64,000 nt of DNA from Noviherbaspirillum malthae (GTDB taxonomy: Bacteria > Pseudomonadota > Gammaproteobacteria > Burkholderiales > Burkholderiaceae_D): contig NZ_JACYXF010000008.1 of assembly GCF_015352985.1 (NCBI RefSeq), forward strand, positions 62,001-126,000, written 5' to 3'. This document shows, in pieces, positions 63,566 through 64,000 of this stretch (the stretch's first letter is position 1; each line of letters starts with the position of its first letter). Under the pieces are notes generated by a model. The model worked only from the letters and a program-made list of their open reading frames with translations. It ran no database searches and was not told the origin of the DNA. The position numbers were made by a program, and so were the translations under genes.

Positions 63566-64000
63566 TCAGGCTGCCAATGCTTGCTTCTTCAACATCCCGA
63601 GCACTTCATCTCCGCTGACGGGGCGGCTGAACAGGTAGCCCTGCATCATGCCGCACTGGCGCTCCCGCAGGAATGTCAGCTGGGCTTCGGTTTCGACGCC
63701 TTCTGCAATGACCTCCAGCTGCAGGCTTCGGGCAAGGCCGATAATGGCCGAGACGATGGCCCGGTCGTCCGCATCGTCGGCGATATCTTGCACGAAGGAT
63801 TGGTCGATCTTGAGCACATCAATCGGCAGGCGCTTCAGGTAGGAGAGCGAGGAGTAGCCGGTACCGAAATCGTCGATGGCAATCTTGACACCCGTCGCAT
63901 GCAGGCGATCAAGAATGGCCAGTGCCTGCTCGGCGTTCTGCATCAGAATGCTTTCGGTCAGTTCGAGTTCGAGCAGATGCGGGGGCAGATGGCATTCCTG
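63566..64000 (-). CDS. EAL-domain protein, C-terminal part (5' end beyond window)
   Basis: This is the end of a c-di-GMP phosphodiesterase-type domain. The frame is open to the window edge. Visible motifs are LELELTESILM, IDDFGTGYSSLSYLKRLPID, KIDQSFV, IAEGVET and MQGYLFSRPV, all as in catalytic EAL domains. The N-terminal architecture, possibly with GGDEF or sensor domains, is outside the window. It is transcribed toward the tRNA-Arg gene. Confidence 0.93.
   Translation of the reverse strand, partial: QECHLPPHLLELELTESILMQNAEQALAILDRLHATGVKIAIDDFGTGYSSLSYLKRLPIDVLKIDQSFVQDIADDADDRAIVSAIIGLARSLQLEVIAEGVETEAQLTFLRERQCGMMQGYLFSRPVSGDEVLGMLKKQALAA

Noticed and set aside
1-64000. CRISPR arrays, insertion sequences, prophage or integrase genes
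   Set aside because: No regularly spaced direct repeats of CRISPR size and no transposase, recombinase or phage protein among the open frames. The tRNA-Arg gene has no adjacent integrase or duplicated 3' end within the window.

Overview
This window is almost entirely a chromosomal flagellar and chemotaxis locus of a high-GC betaproteobacterium. Gene order and protein character fit the Oxalobacteraceae (Herbaspirillum, Noviherbaspirillum or Massilia-like); that placement is inference from family resemblance, not from a database search. No mobile element, rRNA or CRISPR array was seen, and coding density is high.

Layout. (1) 1-11.9 kb, + strand: the 3' part of cheA, then cheW, three chemoreceptor genes, cheR, cheD, cheB, cheY and cheZ. 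(2) 12.0-21.1 kb, +: a degenerate EAL-HDOD gene, flhB, flhA, flhF, an flhG-like gene, fliA (sigma-28) and a second-type stator pair (motC/motD). Many of these overlap by a few bases. (3) 21.1-22.8 kb, -: flgA, flgM, flgN. (4) 23.0-33.9 kb, +: flgBCDEFGHIJKL, closed by a clear terminator. (5) 34.0-45.2 kb, -: fliF-G-H-I-J-K-L-M-N-O-P-Q-R, with fliE divergent at 45.4 kb. (6) 45.9-53.8 kb, -: fliC, flaG, then fliD-fliS-fliT followed by a second FliK-like gene, a small FlhB C-domain-like gene and a YcgR/PilZ gene. (7) 54.2-64 kb, -: a group II PLP decarboxylase, a GGDEF protein, a NarL-type response regulator with its PAS histidine kinase, a GGDEF-EAL protein with a cupredoxin-like gene just upstream, tRNA-Arg(ACG), and the 3' part of another EAL gene.

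How it works together. FlhA/B and FliO(P/Q/R) form the export gate, and FliH/I/J the ATPase complex. FliF/G/M/N make the MS- and C-rings, FlgB-L the rod, rings, hook and junction, and FliC/FliD the filament and cap. FliS, FliT, FlgN and FlgA are chaperones. FliA and FlgM form the checkpoint, and sigma-28-type promoters (TAAAG...N11...GCCGATAA-like) can be read directly upstream of flgM, fliC (two), fliD, the third chemoreceptor and, less perfectly, flgK. The Che proteins feed CheY-P to FliM. At least five genes carry c-di-GMP-related domains (PilZ, GGDEF, GGDEF-EAL, EAL, degenerate EAL), so the region links motility to the motile/sessile decision.

Most unusual points: an FlhG-like protein whose P-loop has lost its signature residues; a fliD-linked trio of FliK-like, FlhB-C-like and YcgR genes; a diguanylate cyclase with four exact-period 16-residue repeats; a cupredoxin/GGDEF-EAL pair; an oversized FliD with a duplicated module; and base-composition shifts inside the hook and export-gate genes.
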